From Ruegeria arenilitoris (GTDB lineage Bacteria > Pseudomonadota > Alphaproteobacteria > Rhodobacterales > Rhodobacteraceae), in NCBI RefSeq assembly GCF_013032855.1, contig NZ_WQDA01000006.1, positions 62,001 to 126,000 of the forward strand: 64,000 bases of DNA. Reading direction: 5' to 3'. Under the pieces are notes generated by a model, which saw only the letters and a program-made list of their open reading frames with translations, did not search any database and was not told where the DNA came from. Shown one piece after another: positions 1-7,555 of this stretch. Every line of letters starts with the position of its first letter. The first letter of the stretch is position 1. A program made the translations under genes and the position numbers.

Positions 1-29
1 CCACGGGCCAGACGAATTTTCATTGCCAT
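1..29 (-). CDS. rpsP: 30S ribosomal protein S16, N-terminal fragment
   Basis: The first nine complete codons read from the ATG at 29 down to the window edge give MAMKIRLAR, the typical beginning of ribosomal protein S16, a small-subunit assembly protein. A good ribosome binding site (AAAGGAG) lies just upstream around 39-45. The rest of the gene lies outside the window. The order ffh, aroQ, rpsP is usual in Rhodobacterales and supports the call despite the short fragment. Confidence 0.85.
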
Positions 30-99
30 TGTGGTATCTCCTTTGGATGGCGTTGGCCGGATTGCTCCGGCTATTTCTGGTGTTTGTCGAACCTCGGGT

Positions 100-396
100 T
101 CACTTCTGGTGTTTCTTGTGGTGTCGGATGACTTCCTGAATGATGAAATTCAGGAAAGCCTTGGCAAAATCGGGGTCCAGATCCGCCTCTTTCGCCAGGT
201 CTTCAAGCCGTGCGATCTGCGCGGCCTCGCGCGAGGGATCGGACGGGGGAAGTTCGTGTTCGGCCTTGAGCTTGCCAACGGCCTGCGTGTGCTTGAACCG
301 CTCGGCCAGCGTATAGACCAGAATCGCGTCCAGCCGGTCGATGCTTTCGCGGTGGTCTTTCAGCAAGGCCGCGGCCCGCGTCACGGGATTGTTCAT
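100..396 (-). CDS. aroQ: Chorismate mutase (AroQ type)
   Basis: A 98-residue, all-helical protein of the size of a stand-alone AroQ-class chorismate mutase, which converts chorismate to prephenate for phenylalanine and tyrosine synthesis in the cytoplasm. The family pattern is visible: RESIDRLD near residues 15-22, an AERF helix near 31-34, a basic stretch around 36-44, and the PPSDPSRE loop that precedes the catalytic helix. It lies between the GNAT gene (4-bp overlap at 393-396) and rpsP, so it is probably translated from the ffh operon. The call is firm on pattern and context. Confidence 0.88.
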   Translation of the reverse strand: MNNPVTRAAALLKDHRESIDRLDAILVYTLAERFKHTQAVGKLKAEHELPPSDPSREAAQIARLEDLAKEADLDPDFAKAFLNFIIQEVIRHHKKHQK

Positions 397-944
397 TGGC
401 CGGTCCTTTCGGTGGTCAGATCGGTCGTTGACGTGTCGAGTTTCGGGTGCCGCCAGATCTGCGCGGACTTGCCCAGCACTTCGCCCTCGCGCTCGTAGGT
501 CGCGCCGAGACGCTGTGCCAGAGCGCGCGAGCGGTCATTGGCGTGGGCGATATAGCTGATGACGCCGTTCAGCCCCTGATGGCGCGCCGCATGGTCGCGG
601 GCGGCCTGCGCGGCCTCGAAGCCCAGGCCCTTGCCCTCGACCTGCTCCATGAGGGTCCAGCCCAGCTCGGGTTCGTCCCAGCCCGGCACATAGATCATGC
701 CGGTCCAGCCCACGAAAGTACCGCTGGCCTTTTCGGTCAGGTGCCACAGGCCATAGCCGCGCAGCGCCCAATGGCCCAGACGGTTGGCCAGTCCGTTCCA
801 GCAGCCCGCCGCATCCCTGGGGCCGCCCACCATGTGGCTGCGCTCGGTCGCGTAGAAGGCCGTCATGGCCGGCAGGTCGTCCGGATGCGGTGCCCGAAGG
901 ATCAGGCGCTCAGCCTCAAGGGTCGGGATGGTGAAGGTCGTCAT
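393..944 (-). CDS. GNAT family N-acetyltransferase (RimJ/RimL-like), copy 1
   Basis: 183 residues starting MTTFTIPTLEAERLILR, the usual opening of the RimJ/RimL-like GNAT branch. These enzymes transfer acetyl from acetyl-CoA to an amine. The GNAT fold is recognisable from the ELGW strand, a GKGLGFEAA acetyl-CoA loop and a C-terminal ALAQRLGATYEREG segment. The chosen ATG at 944 overlaps the stop of the upstream gene as ATGA; the open frame continues further upstream but would run into the neighbouring gene. It is a diverged paralogue of the gene at 941-1549. The substrate is unknown; placement in an SRP/ribosome operon makes a ribosomal protein or small-molecule target possible but unproven. 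Confidence 0.85.
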   Translation of the reverse strand: MTTFTIPTLEAERLILRAPHPDDLPAMTAFYATERSHMVGGPRDAAGCWNGLANRLGHWALRGYGLWHLTEKASGTFVGWTGMIYVPGWDEPELGWTLMEQVEGKGLGFEAAQAARDHAARHQGLNGVISYIAHANDRSRALAQRLGATYEREGEVLGKSAQIWRHPKLDTSTTDLTTERTGQ

Positions 945-1549
945 GCGTAGGCCTCCATCCCGCCATCGCCGTCGCCGGGCAGATGACGATAGACCAGAAC
1001 CGACTCGTCGAACCCGGCCTCGGCCTGCAGGTCGCGCTGGGCGCCCAGGCGCTCGGCCACGCGGGCCGAGGCTGCGTTGTCGGGGTCCACATAGCTGACC
1101 AGTGACGGCAGAGCCTGCGACCCCAGCGCAAAGTCGCGGGCGGCTTCGGCCGCCTCGGTTGCAATGCCACGCCTTTCGGCGGCTTCGGTCAGCAGATAGC
1201 CCAGCTCGTGTTCGCGGTCGCCGAATTCCATGCCAATCGACACGAAACCCAGAACCTGACCGCCCGTGCGGTCCTCGATGGCCCACATTCCCGCGCCGCG
1301 CAGCAGCCAGCCCGCGACGTATTGCGAGAAATCCAGCCAGGCCGCCTGCCGGTTAAACGGGCCGTCCATGTGTTTGGCACGGTCCGACATCAGGATGTCG
1401 GCATAGGTGTCGAAATCCCCGATCCGCGGCGCGCGCAGCACCAGCCGCGCGGTCTCCAGCCGCGGCAAGTCCGCAGCCAGCCGCGCCGACAGCGCGGCAG
1501 CGGGGCCGGTGGCCGGAGCCTCCCAGGGATATGCGACGGGCGCGGTCAC
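941..1549 (-). CDS. GNAT family N-acetyltransferase (RimJ/RimL-like), copy 2
   Basis: 202 residues with the same layout as its downstream neighbour: ETARLVLRAP near residues 32-41, an HELGYLL strand, an ERRGIATEAA acetyl-CoA loop and SARVAERLGAQ near the C-terminus. An N-terminal extension of about 30 residues is rich in Ala and Pro. The start is a GTG that directly abuts the TAA stop of ffh (TAA then GTG), so translation is probably coupled; the purine-rich end of ffh may serve as the ribosome site. An internal start cannot be excluded. Two adjacent acetyltransferases suggest an old tandem duplication. Confidence 0.82.
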   Translation of the reverse strand: MTAPVAYPWEAPATGPAAALSARLAADLPRLETARLVLRAPRIGDFDTYADILMSDRAKHMDGPFNRQAAWLDFSQYVAGWLLRGAGMWAIEDRTGGQVLGFVSIGMEFGDREHELGYLLTEAAERRGIATEAAEAARDFALGSQALPSLVSYVDPDNAASARVAERLGAQRDLQAEAGFDESVLVYRHLPGDGDGGMEAYA

Positions 1550-3058
1550 TTACTTCTTCTTTCCGAATCCGCTCAGGCCGGGGGGCAGGGCCATGCCGCC
1601 GCCCATGCCGGTCATGCCGCCGGGCATCTTGCCGCCCATCGCCTTGGCCGCGGCTTCCAGCGCCTTGGGGTCCATGCCCGCGGCCATTTCTTCGGGCGAG
1701 GGGCCGCCTTTGCCGAACATGCCTTTCATGGCCTGTTTCAGCATCTTGCCTTTGCCCATCTTGCCCATCTTCTTCATCATGTCCGACATCTGCCGGTGCA
1801 TCTTGAGCAGCTTGTTGATGTCGCTGACTTCCATGCCCGACCCGGCCGCGATGCGTTTCTTGCGGCTGGCCTGCAGCAACGCGGGGTTGGCGCGTTCTTT
1901 CTTGGTCATCGACTGGATCATGGCGATCTGCTGGCGCAGGATCCGGTCGTCCAGCCCGGCCTGATCCATCTGCTTGGCCATCTTGCCCATGCCCGGCATC
2001 ATGCCCATCATGCCCTGCATGCCGCCCATCTGGATCATCTGTTCCAGCTGCATCTTCAGGTCGTTCATGTTGAACTGACCCTTCATCATGCGCTTCATCA
2101 TGCGCTCGGTCTGCTCGAGCTCCATGGTCTCCTGGGCCTTTTCGACCAGGGCCACAATGTCGCCCATGCCCAGAATCCGGCCCGCGATGCGGTCGGGCTC
2201 GAAGGTTTCCAGCGCATCCATCTTTTCGCCCAGACCGACGAAACGGATCGGCTTGCCGGTCACTGCGCGCATCGACAGCGCCGCGCCGCCGCGGCCGTCA
2301 CCGTCCATCCGGGTCAAGACTACGCCCGAGATGCCGACCTTGGCGTCGAACTCCTCGGCCACCTCGACGGCGACCTGGCCGGTCAGGCCGTCAACCACCA
2401 GTAGGGTTTCGCGCGGGTCGACCACGTTGCGGACCTGCTCGACCTCGTCCATCAGCACTTCGTCGATATGCAGACGGCCGGCGGTATCCAGCATGTAGAC
2501 GTCATAGCCGCCCAGCGTGGCCTGCTGTTTGGCGCGCTTGGCGATGTCCACCGGTTTCTGCCCCGGTACGATCGGCAGAGTGTCGACTCCGATCTGGGTG
2601 CCCAGCACCGCCAGCTGGTCCATTGCCGCCGGGCGGTAGATGTCCAGCGAGGCCATCAGGACCTTCTTGCCCTCTTTTTCTTTCAGGCGTTTCGCCAACT
2701 TGCCGGTGGTTGTGGTCTTGCCTGAGCCCTGCAGGCCGACCATCAGGATCGGCGCGGGCGGATTGTCGATCTTGAGCTTGCCGGGGTCTTCCTCGCCGCG
2801 CAGGGTATCGACCAGCGCGTCATGCACGATCTTGACGACCTGCTGGCCCGGCGTGATCGACTTGGTCACCGCCTGGCCGGTCGCCTGTTCCTGCACCTTC
2901 TTGACGAACGCACGCGCCACCGGCAGCGATACGTCAGCCTCTAGCAACGCCACGCGAACCTCGCGCAGGGCGGTTTTGACGTCTTCCTCGGACAGGGCGC
3001 CCTGTTTGGTCAGCCGGTCGAAGACGCCAGAGAGGCGTTCGGATAGATTTTCAAACAT
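1550..3058 (-). CDS. ffh: Signal recognition particle protein Ffh (SRP54)
   Basis: 502 residues, slightly longer than the usual 450-490. The N-domain helices occupy about residues 1-90; the GTPase domain has the P-loop GLQGSGKTT at 108-116, a DTAGR motif and a TRMDGDGRGGAA motif; the Met-rich M domain, which binds 4.5S RNA and signal sequences, follows from about 325, and the tail is unusually rich in Gly and Met. Ffh with SRP RNA delivers nascent inner-membrane proteins to FtsY. It is first in a minus-strand operon with two GNAT genes, aroQ and probably rpsP. A promoter and a hairpin-rich leader lie upstream (3130-3245). Confidence 0.97.
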   Translation of the reverse strand: MFENLSERLSGVFDRLTKQGALSEEDVKTALREVRVALLEADVSLPVARAFVKKVQEQATGQAVTKSITPGQQVVKIVHDALVDTLRGEEDPGKLKIDNPPAPILMVGLQGSGKTTTTGKLAKRLKEKEGKKVLMASLDIYRPAAMDQLAVLGTQIGVDTLPIVPGQKPVDIAKRAKQQATLGGYDVYMLDTAGRLHIDEVLMDEVEQVRNVVDPRETLLVVDGLTGQVAVEVAEEFDAKVGISGVVLTRMDGDGRGGAALSMRAVTGKPIRFVGLGEKMDALETFEPDRIAGRILGMGDIVALVEKAQETMELEQTERMMKRMMKGQFNMNDLKMQLEQMIQMGGMQGMMGMMPGMGKMAKQMDQAGLDDRILRQQIAMIQSMTKKERANPALLQASRKKRIAAGSGMEVSDINKLLKMHRQMSDMMKKMGKMGKGKMLKQAMKGMFGKGGPSPEEMAAGMDPKALEAAAKAMGGKMPGGMTGMGGGMALPPGLSGFGKKK

Positions 3059-3129
3059 GCCTTCGGCCTCCTTCGCCGGTTCTCGGTTGGCGCCCCATAG
3101 ATAGGGGCAGACGGGTCAATGCACAAACG

Positions 3130-3204
3130 CCCCCACGGGCGAAACTCGCTGGTGGGGGGCGATCCCTGAACGACTCAAGGGACCGGAAGAACAGGCGCTT
3201 CCGG
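3130..3204 (-). ncRNA. Structured leader candidate upstream of ffh (three hairpins)
   Basis: Three consecutive inverted repeats fill this stretch. On the plus strand: CCCCCAC (3130-3136) pairs with GTGGGGG (3152-3158), with an inner GCGA/TCGC stem; TCCCT (3163-3167) pairs with AGGGA (3178-3182); CCGGAAG (3183-3189) pairs with CTTCCGG (3198-3204). On the minus strand they lie between a predicted promoter and the ffh ATG at 3058, so they would be part of the ffh leader or a short separate RNA. There is no good U-tract. It lacks the conserved 4.5S RNA loop, so it is not an evident ffs gene. Confidence 0.45.
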
Positions 3205-3216
3205 ATGTTGCGTTGG

Positions 3217-3245
3217 CGTTTAGGCCCATTGGCCACCCGAGTCAA
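3217..3245 (-). promoter_or_regulatory. Sigma70-type promoter candidate for ffh
   Basis: Read on the minus strand, TTGACT (3245-3240) is followed after exactly 17 bases by TAAACG (3222-3217). The -35 element is strong and the -10 element moderate. Transcription would begin near 3210, just before the hairpin cluster, about 150 bases ahead of the ffh ATG. Confidence 0.5.
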
Positions 3246-3316
3246 CCATCCGCGCTTGCCGGGTTGCATCGTCTTGCCCCGTCGGCCATGACTGCCGCGA
3301 TATTCGGGAGAAGACC

Positions 3317-3847
3317 ATGGACGCCTCATCCGCCTTTCAGGACACATTGCCGCTTAGTTCCGATGCACTGCTGGCGCAGCTGGACGATTGGGGGCTGCCC
3401 TATCGCCTGCACAGCCACGTCCCGCTGCGGACGGTCGAAGAGTCGAAGGCGGTTGAGGATCAGTTCATGGTGCCGGGCGAAAACGCGTTGCGGCTCAAGA
3501 ACCTGTATCTGCGCGACAAGAAAAAGCGGAACTACCTGGTGACGCTGGAACAGAACCGCGAGATCGACCTCAAGGCGCTGGGCGCCGAACTGGGGGTGGG
3601 CAACCTGTCCTTCGGGTCGGCGGATCGGCTGATGCAGAACCTCGGCATCCGTCCCGGCGCGGTCAGCCCGCTGGCGATGATCAACGGCGTTGGCAACGGT
3701 GTACGGTTCTTCATGGACGACGCGGCGCAGCGCGCGGACGTGATCTATATGCATCCATTGGTCAACGACCGGACGGTGGCGATGGCGCGCGACGACCTGA
3801 TGGCCTTCTTCGACCGGATCGGGTGCGAGGTCACCTGGCTGCCGTGA
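3317..3847 (+). CDS. Prolyl-tRNA editing protein ProX (YbaK/EbsC deacylase fold)
   Basis: 176 residues of the YbaK/ProX family. Stand-alone members hydrolyse mischarged alanyl-tRNA(Pro) and so keep proline codons accurate. Family landmarks are an N-terminal helix with LDDWGLPYRLHSHVPL, a TVEESKAV segment, LKNLYLRDKKKRNYLV (the conserved Lys-rich strand), a central LSFGSADRLMQNLGIRPG and a C-terminal FFDRIGCEV. The length fits a single-domain ProX rather than the insertion domain of ProRS. It ends back to back with the racemase-family gene, with no base between the two stop codons. Which mischarged aminoacyl-tRNA it edits cannot be read from the sequence. Confidence 0.88.
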   Translation: MDASSAFQDTLPLSSDALLAQLDDWGLPYRLHSHVPLRTVEESKAVEDQFMVPGENALRLKNLYLRDKKKRNYLVTLEQNREIDLKALGAELGVGNLSFGSADRLMQNLGIRPGAVSPLAMINGVGNGVRFFMDDAAQRADVIYMHPLVNDRTVAMARDDLMAFFDRIGCEVTWLP

Positions 3848-4588
3848 TCATTCGCTCAGCGCCTCTTTCAACGCGGCGGCGACATGGGCGGCCGAGGGAT
3901 TGACGAACAGGTGCCCGTCGGCCTCGAAAACCGGGTCATCAAGATGCTGGGGAAAGGCCAGCGGCAATTCCGTGCAGGCCAGCAGGATCGCGGTTCCGGG
4001 GGCGGCGTGCCGATTGCAGAATGCCAGCAGACGGCCGCGGGCATTGGCCGAGGCACCGCCGTAGAACTCGGTGTCGATCATGGCCTGCATTTCCGCGATC
4101 TGGTCCTCGGGAAGTCGGTCATTGGCTGTGATGTCTTCAGCCGCCAGCCGTTCCGCATAGTGGCGCGCTTGCATCGTGACCGAGGTTCCCAGCACCAGCG
4201 CGCTTTTGGCACCAGTCGTTTTGGTGGCCACGGCAGTTGCATCAAAGATACTCAGGATCGGCATGGTCACGCCCTGCCGGATCGCATGCAAACGGGCGTG
4301 AGGTGTGTTCGAGGCAATGATGCCGAAATCACATCCCGCCTGCTCAAGCGTCAGCAGTGCATCGCGGAAAACGGCATCGAACGCGGACCAGCTTGCTTCG
4401 TCGCCGGCGGTTCCGCGCAGCGCGCGGGTTTTGGCCTGGGTGACGGACTCGATGGTCATCGGAGGAACAGGCAGCGGTGATCCGTGCCCACGGTCTGCAA
4501 AATGGCGCCCGGCGCCCTCGGCGATGGCGCGGTAGTAGTCTATTGTCGACGCCCAGCCGACCCCGCCCAGAATTCCGATCTTCTTCAT
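3848..4588 (-). CDS. Aspartate/glutamate racemase family protein
   Basis: 246 residues starting MKKIGILGGVGWASTIDYY, the classic opening of Asp/Glu racemase family enzymes. The second catalytic motif is intact (ACTELPL, near residue 205). In the first motif, usually with a Cys or Thr next to an NT pair, the sequence is IIASNTPH at 90-97, with Ala-Ser in place of Cys. A classical two-cysteine racemisation is therefore not supported, though one-Cys members of the family are known. It could racemise one substrate in one direction or act as a hydantoin-type racemase. The start ATG lies at the beginning of homology. The gene is convergent with proX and probably monocistronic. Confidence 0.8.
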   Translation of the reverse strand: MKKIGILGGVGWASTIDYYRAIAEGAGRHFADRGHGSPLPVPPMTIESVTQAKTRALRGTAGDEASWSAFDAVFRDALLTLEQAGCDFGIIASNTPHARLHAIRQGVTMPILSIFDATAVATKTTGAKSALVLGTSVTMQARHYAERLAAEDITANDRLPEDQIAEMQAMIDTEFYGGASANARGRLLAFCNRHAAPGTAILLACTELPLAFPQHLDDPVFEADGHLFVNPSAAHVAAALKEALSE

Positions 4589-4661
4589 GACAACCGTCCA
4601 ATCTGCCGATCCCGCTCGGGGACAGATTGGACGGTTTGACCGGGGATGGCCAGTGGCCGGA

Positions 4662-5243
4662 TCAGGCGGCCAGTTCGGCGACGGCTTTCTGGGCGTTGCT
4701 CAGAGTTGCTTCCGGGTCCAGCGCCATGCGGTCAGCGGCCACCACATCCACGTCATGGATGCCGATGAAGCCCAGAACATGGCGGGCGTATCCGGTTGCA
4801 AAGTCGATCTCGGACCCCACCGCGGTACCGCCCGAAGCGATGGCGAGGATGGCGCGCTTGCCCTCCAGCAGGCCCTTGGGGCCATTCTCGGTATAAGAGA
4901 ACGTCAGGCCTGCACGAGCGACCAGGTCGATCCAGGCCTTGAAGGCGGCCGGGACCGAGAAATTGTAGATCGGCAACCCAATCACCACCGTGTCGGCCTG
5001 CTGCAGTTCCTTGACCAACTCGTCCGACAGGGCCAGCAGGTCGCGCTGGGTGGCGTCGCGTTGATCGGCGGGGGTGAAGTTGGCGGTGATCCAGTCCTCG
5101 GTCAGCAGGGGCAGGGGTGTGGCCAGGTCGCGGCGGATGATGCGGCTGGCGCCCAGGTGTTGGACGATGCGGGCCGACAGGTCGCGGGTGGCCGAGCCGG
5201 TGCGGCGGGCCGAGGCGTCGATATGCAGGATGGTCTTTGTCAT
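4662..5243 (-). CDS. azoR: FMN-dependent NADH-azoreductase
   Basis: 193 residues. The flavodoxin-like fold is seen from MTKTILHIDASARRTGSATR (FMN phosphate loop), the LPIYNFSVPAAFKAWIDLV block and RAGLTFSYTENGPKGLL, which match AzoR-type NADH:quinone/azo reductases acting in the cytoplasm on quinones and azo compounds. The start at 5243 is supported by a GAGAAGGA ribosome site about 7 bases upstream; a longer frame exists upstream but lacks one. It is divergent from a LysR regulator, with a 121-bp gap containing a palindrome, which suggests control by that regulator in response to electrophiles or quinones. Confidence 0.9.
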   Translation of the reverse strand: MTKTILHIDASARRTGSATRDLSARIVQHLGASRIIRRDLATPLPLLTEDWITANFTPADQRDATQRDLLALSDELVKELQQADTVVIGLPIYNFSVPAAFKAWIDLVARAGLTFSYTENGPKGLLEGKRAILAIASGGTAVGSEIDFATGYARHVLGFIGIHDVDVVAADRMALDPEATLSNAQKAVAELAA

Positions 5244-5324
5244 GGCGTGGATCCTTCTCAGGGTTCGGATTTTGCGTCTGAGCCCAATATGAGTATTGCG
5301 TGAGCGAACGAAACTAGGATAAAT

Positions 5325-5339
5325 CAACAGGCATTGTTG
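5325..5339. promoter_or_regulatory. Palindrome CAACAGGCATTGTTG, probable LysR-regulator operator
   Basis: A perfect inverted repeat, CAACA-N5-TGTTG, lies in the divergent gap between azoR and the LysR gene, about 25 bases before the chosen lysR start. Position and symmetry are those expected of a binding site for the divergent regulator. It does not fit the exact T-N11-A consensus. Confidence 0.45.
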
Positions 5340-5364
5340 GAAATTGCACAGAATTGGTTTTGTC

Positions 5365-6243
5365 ATGGACAATTGGGACGAGGTCCGCACCGCCTATCAG
5401 GTTGCGCGAATGGGTACGGTCAGCGGCGCGGCCGAGGTTCTGGGGGTGCACCACGCCACGGTGATCCGCCATATCGACGCGATCGAGGCCCGGCTGAAGG
5501 TCAAGCTGTTCCAGCGCCACGCGCGCGGCTACACCCCGACCGAGGCGGGCGAGGATCTGCTGCGCGTGGCCCAGGCCACCGAGGATCAGTTCAACCAGCT
5601 GGTCGGGCGGCTGAAGGGGCGTGGAGACGATGTCTCGGGCGAGTTGGTGGTGACCTCGCTGGCCTCGCTGGCGCCGCTGGTGGTACCCACCCTGACCGCG
5701 TTCCAGCAGGACCATCCCGACCTGATCGTGCGCTATCTGACCGGCGACCGCCTGTTCCGCCTGGAATATGGCGAGGCGCATGTGGCGATCCGCGCCGGTG
5801 CGGCCCCCGACCAGCCGGACAACGTGGTGCAGCCCTTCATGACGCAAGAGGTGGGGCTTTATGCCAGTCAGGACTACATCGCGCGGCGCGGCCTGCCCGC
5901 GGGCGTCGAGGATTTCCCCAACCACGCCTTCGTCGGGGCGGATGATGAAAACAGCCGCGCGCCCTTTTCACGCTGGCTGCGCGCCAATGTTCCGGCCGAG
6001 GCGATCACCTTCCGTTGTTCCAACAACTTCACCGTGGCCGAGGCGGTACTGGCCGGGGCGGGGATCGGCTTCATGGCCCGGTGGGAGGCCGCCCGCCATC
6101 CGCAGCTGCAGGAAGTGATGGAGCCGCTGCCGGAATGGGCCGGCAATCTGTGGCTGGTAACCCATGTGGATCTGCACCGCACCAACAAGGTGCAGACCTT
6201 TCTCAAATTCCTCAAGGAGCAGGCCAAGGACTGGCTGCCATGA
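5365..6243 (+). CDS. LysR family transcriptional regulator
   Basis: 292 residues from ATG 5365 (MDNWDEVRTAYQVARMGTVS); an in-frame TTG at 5344 would add seven residues and lacks a ribosome site. The N-terminal winged helix-turn-helix covers about residues 3-60 (TVSGAAEVLGVHHATVIRHI), followed by the two-lobed LysR effector domain from about 90. It is divergent from azoR and overlaps the downstream EamA transporter by 4 bp (ATGA). The likely job is redox- or electrophile-responsive control of azoR and perhaps of the exporter. The effector is unknown. Confidence 0.9.
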   Translation: MDNWDEVRTAYQVARMGTVSGAAEVLGVHHATVIRHIDAIEARLKVKLFQRHARGYTPTEAGEDLLRVAQATEDQFNQLVGRLKGRGDDVSGELVVTSLASLAPLVVPTLTAFQQDHPDLIVRYLTGDRLFRLEYGEAHVAIRAGAAPDQPDNVVQPFMTQEVGLYASQDYIARRGLPAGVEDFPNHAFVGADDENSRAPFSRWLRANVPAEAITFRCSNNFTVAEAVLAGAGIGFMARWEAARHPQLQEVMEPLPEWAGNLWLVTHVDLHRTNKVQTFLKFLKEQAKDWLP

Positions 6244-7154
6244 ACCCGCAGGCGCGTGGCCACTTGGCCATGCTGGTGTTCTCGGCGCTGGTGGCGGGCA
6301 GTTTCTCGCTGGGTTCGATGATTGCCAACGAGATCGCGCCGGCGGCGTTGAACGCCGCGCGGTTTGCGATTGCCGGCGTGGTGATCGGCATCGCGGCGCT
6401 GATGACGACCGGTTTGCCGCGCAGCGCGGCGCGCGCGCCGTGGCGCTATCTGGCGCTGGGCGGGCTGTTCTCGGCCTATTTCGTGCTGATGTTCTACGGG
6501 CTGAAAACCGCGCCGCCAGTCAGCGCGGCGGCGGTGTTCACCTTGACGCCGATCCTGTCGGCGGTGGCGGGGTGGGTGTTGCTGCGCCAGATCACCACCC
6601 CGCACATGGCCCTCGCGCTGAGCGTGGGCGCGGTTGGCGCGCTGTGGGTGGTGTTCCGCGCCGATTGGCTGGCCTTTCGCGCCTTTGAGATCGGGCGGGG
6701 CGAGATCATCTATTTCTGGGGCTGTGTGGCCCATGCGATCTATACGCCCATGGTGCGAAAGCTGAACCGGGGCGAGCCGCCGGTCGTGTTCACCTTCGGC
6801 ACGCTGGTGGCCGGGTGCGCTGTGCTGACGGTGTTCGGCTGGTCCGACATCCGCGCGACCGACTGGGCCAACCTGCCGGCGATCGTCTGGATCGGCCTGT
6901 TCTACGTCGCCATCTGCGCTAGCGCGGCGACCTTCGTTCTGTTGCAGTACGCCACGCTGCTGCTGCCATCGGCCAAGGTCATGGCCTATACCTACCTGAC
7001 GCCCAGCTGGGTGATCATCTGGCAGATCGCGCTGGGCCAGCCGGCGCCGGGCCCGTTGGTCCTGGTGGGAATAGGGCTGACGATCCTTGCCCTCGTGCTG
7101 CTGCTGAAAGGGGATGACCTAGGGATGGCTCGGCAACAAACCGCGCCGGACTGA
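6240..7154 (+). CDS. EamA/DMT family inner-membrane transporter
   Basis: 304 residues with about ten hydrophobic segments and the two-repeat EamA architecture: an N-terminal half with FSLGSMIANEIAPAALNAARFAIAG and LFSAYFVLMFYGLKTAPP, and a C-terminal half with FYVAICASAATFVLLQY and VMAYTYLTPSWVIIW. These proteins usually export metabolites or amino acids. The ATG at 6240 overlaps the lysR stop, so the two genes form one unit. The substrate cannot be predicted; linkage with an azoreductase and LysR suggests an export function under the same control. Confidence 0.85.
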   Translation: MNPQARGHLAMLVFSALVAGSFSLGSMIANEIAPAALNAARFAIAGVVIGIAALMTTGLPRSAARAPWRYLALGGLFSAYFVLMFYGLKTAPPVSAAAVFTLTPILSAVAGWVLLRQITTPHMALALSVGAVGALWVVFRADWLAFRAFEIGRGEIIYFWGCVAHAIYTPMVRKLNRGEPPVVFTFGTLVAGCAVLTVFGWSDIRATDWANLPAIVWIGLFYVAICASAATFVLLQYATLLLPSAKVMAYTYLTPSWVIIWQIALGQPAPGPLVLVGIGLTILALVLLLKGDDLGMARQQTAPD

Positions 7155-7211
7155 CCTTTGCCAAAGCGCCCGTTCGTGGCAGGGTGAGGCAAACTCCGAA
7201 AGGACCGGAAC

Positions 7212-7481
7212 ATGCACAGATTGATTGCCTCGGCCACGCTAATGTTGGTTTTTGGATGTACGCAGGACACCGCCGACAATTCAACCCTTCAAGCCAGCTG
7301 CGAGGCATTGGTGGCTGCTGAGGCAAACCGGAGCCCCGCGGATGTCCAGGCTCTGTCTACAACTGCCGAACCGGCGGGAACCGTCACGCAGGTCGCAGTG
7401 GCCGGCGCTCAGGCACCCTGGCTGTGCCGCGCGGATCCCAGCGGCGTGGTCACAGGGGTCGAGTACAGCCAGCAAGGCTGA
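7212..7481 (+). CDS. Small putative lipoprotein of unknown function
   Basis: 89 residues. A short hydrophobic N-terminus ends in LVFGC, a plausible lipobox with Cys16, so the mature protein would be lipid-anchored. The rest is Ala/Thr-rich with two further cysteines (ASCEAL and WLCRAD) that may form a disulphide in the periplasm. No family is recognised. An AAAGGA-type ribosome site precedes the ATG. It stands alone between the EamA transporter and the UspA gene. Confidence 0.7.
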   Translation: MHRLIASATLMLVFGCTQDTADNSTLQASCEALVAAEANRSPADVQALSTTAEPAGTVTQVAVAGAQAPWLCRADPSGVVTGVEYSQQG

Positions 7482-7555
7482 TCCTCTTGGGTTGAGCCAC
7501 ATCAAGGGCCGGTTGTGTCAAACCCGCTAAGCTGTCGGCGTGAAAGGAGGGACTG

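Noticed and set aside
3130-3204. 4.5S SRP RNA gene (ffs) next to ffh
   Set aside because: The conserved GGAA-type apical loop with its symmetric internal loop is not present in the right arrangement; there are three separate hairpins instead of one long one.
3051-3347. A 98-codon minus-strand frame spanning the ffh leader
   Set aside because: It overlaps ffh and proX starts and the hairpin cluster, is Arg-rich and has no ribosome site.
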